Below are positions 5,528 through 6,015 of a stretch of DNA of 6,015 bases, piece after piece. The DNA lies in contig CANQRE010000048.1 in NCBI GenBank assembly GCA_947626175.1, positions 1 through 6,015 on the forward strand, given 5' to 3'. Below the pieces are notes generated by a model. That model saw only the letters and a program-made list of their open reading frames with translations, was not told the DNA's origin and did no database searches. Position numbers and translations under genes: made by a program. This stretch comes from an uncultured Clostridia bacterium. Lineage in GTDB: Bacteria; Bacillota; Clostridia; Christensenellales; UBA1242. Position 1 is the first letter of the stretch. Each line of letters starts with the position of its first letter.

Positions 5528-6015
5528 TTACCATTTTTCGCCAATTTTTTCGATTGTTTCCATCAAACTCATCTTTTGAACATCTTGTTTGACAATCAAA
5601 TTTATCTCTTTGACAAGCACACCGTCCTTGTATATCATCACCTTTCCAACGCTTTGCCCGCATTTTGCAGGAGCTTTGACAAAATTTGGAAGGCTTGTTT
5701 CAATTTTGTAGTTTTCTTCTTCGCCTTTTTTCAGAAGTGCGGAAAAGCTTTCTTCAGCAAAAACTTGAGTTTGAGAAACTTTGCCTTTTGAAACATTTAC
5801 TGACGCAATTGGATTTTGCGTTTCAACCAATTTTGTTATTGAAAAGTTTGCAAAGCCATAGTTAAAAAGCGATGAGCATTCATTAAACCTTGTTTTTGAA
5901 TCCTTTGCGCCCACAATCACTCCAACAAGCCGCATATCAGCGCGCTTTGCCGTTGCAGCAAGGCAGCATCCAGCTTCATTTGTTGACCCTGTTTTGCCGC
6001 CATCACAGCCTTGAT
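5528..6015 (-). CDS. D-alanyl-D-alanine carboxypeptidase (DacF/PBP5 family), C-terminal part only
   Basis: These low-molecular-weight penicillin-binding proteins (peptidase family S11) act outside the membrane and remove the terminal D-Ala from peptidoglycan stem peptides. About 161 residues are visible, because the start lies beyond the right edge. The third active-site motif, KTG, is at visible residues 7-9 within DGGKTGSTNEAG, followed by CLAATAKR, both typical of the family. The serine motif SxxK and the SxN motif would lie outside the window. Residues from about 55 onward form the beta-rich PBP5 C-terminal domain, and the last 20 or so residues may be the amphipathic membrane-attaching helix. 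An internal ATG at 5935 is not the start, since the KTG motif lies before it. A glycine replaces the usual leucine before KTG, a tolerated change. The paralogue (DacA, DacB or DacF) cannot be told from this part. Confidence 0.93.
   Translation of the reverse strand, partial: QGCDGGKTGSTNEAGCCLAATAKRADMRLVGVIVGAKDSKTRFNECSSLFNYGFANFSITKLVETQNPIASVNVSKGKVSQTQVFAEESFSALLKKGEEENYKIETSLPNFVKAPAKCGQSVGKVMIYKDGVLVKEINLIVKQDVQKMSLMETIEKIGEKW

Noticed and set aside
5480..5791. A 103-codon plus-strand open frame over the carboxypeptidase end
   Set aside because: It is antisense to the carboxypeptidase gene, Phe-rich, and crosses that gene's terminator.
1..6015. CRISPR arrays, insertion sequences, tRNA or rRNA genes, toxin-antitoxin pairs and long direct repeats
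   Set aside because: I looked on both strands and saw none; repeated A-runs and T-runs reflect the AT-rich composition.

Overview
The window looks like a piece of a low-GC, endospore-forming Bacillota (Clostridia-like) chromosome. It is AT-rich with A/T-heavy codons and classical intrinsic terminators. It carries the conserved order 'M50 protease - scpA - scpB' next to a D-Ala-D-Ala carboxypeptidase, and a SpoIVFB-type intramembrane protease that is characteristic of sporulation. I cannot name a genus. There is no mobile element, CRISPR array, tRNA or rRNA, and no gap longer than about 90 bases without a gene.

Layout from the right edge, reading the minus strand. The C-terminal part of a DacF/PBP5-type carboxypeptidase (5528-6015, cut by the window) ends at a strong hairpin terminator. 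A near-consensus vegetative promoter follows at once and drives a tight operon: a site-2-protease-like M50 membrane protein (4792-5451), scpA (4039-4791) and scpB (3374-4042). scpA starts on the base after the protease stop codon, and scpB overlaps scpA by ATGA. The operon ends in a terminator that touches the scpB stop codon. Next come a promoter that matches the mother-cell sigma-E consensus, a 37-codon single-pass membrane ORF (3191-3304), and an overlapping spoIVFB-like gene (2349-3206). These run into a bidirectional terminator shared with the only plus-strand gene (1857-2300), which encodes a small all-helical protein of unknown function. A divergent intergenic region of 86 bases separates that gene from a membrane-bound class III nucleotidyl cyclase (358-1770). 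Downstream on the minus strand is a zinc-ribbon/TM2-domain membrane protein that runs off the left edge (1-325).

How the genes fit together: the right half is housekeeping, with peptidoglycan trimming, a membrane protease and the two partner subunits of the SMC condensin. The centre is a probable sporulation unit, with SpoIVFB under a sigma-E-like promoter. The left half is probably signalling, with a cyclase and a TM2 protein.

The observations most worth checking are these: the 37-residue membrane ORF that sits where a SpoIVFB partner might be expected, with a predicted transcription start at about its own ATG; the near-leaderless start of the M50-scpAB operon; and the cyclase, whose usual transition-state arginine is a lysine. 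I saw no clear sign of a wholly new multi-gene system.
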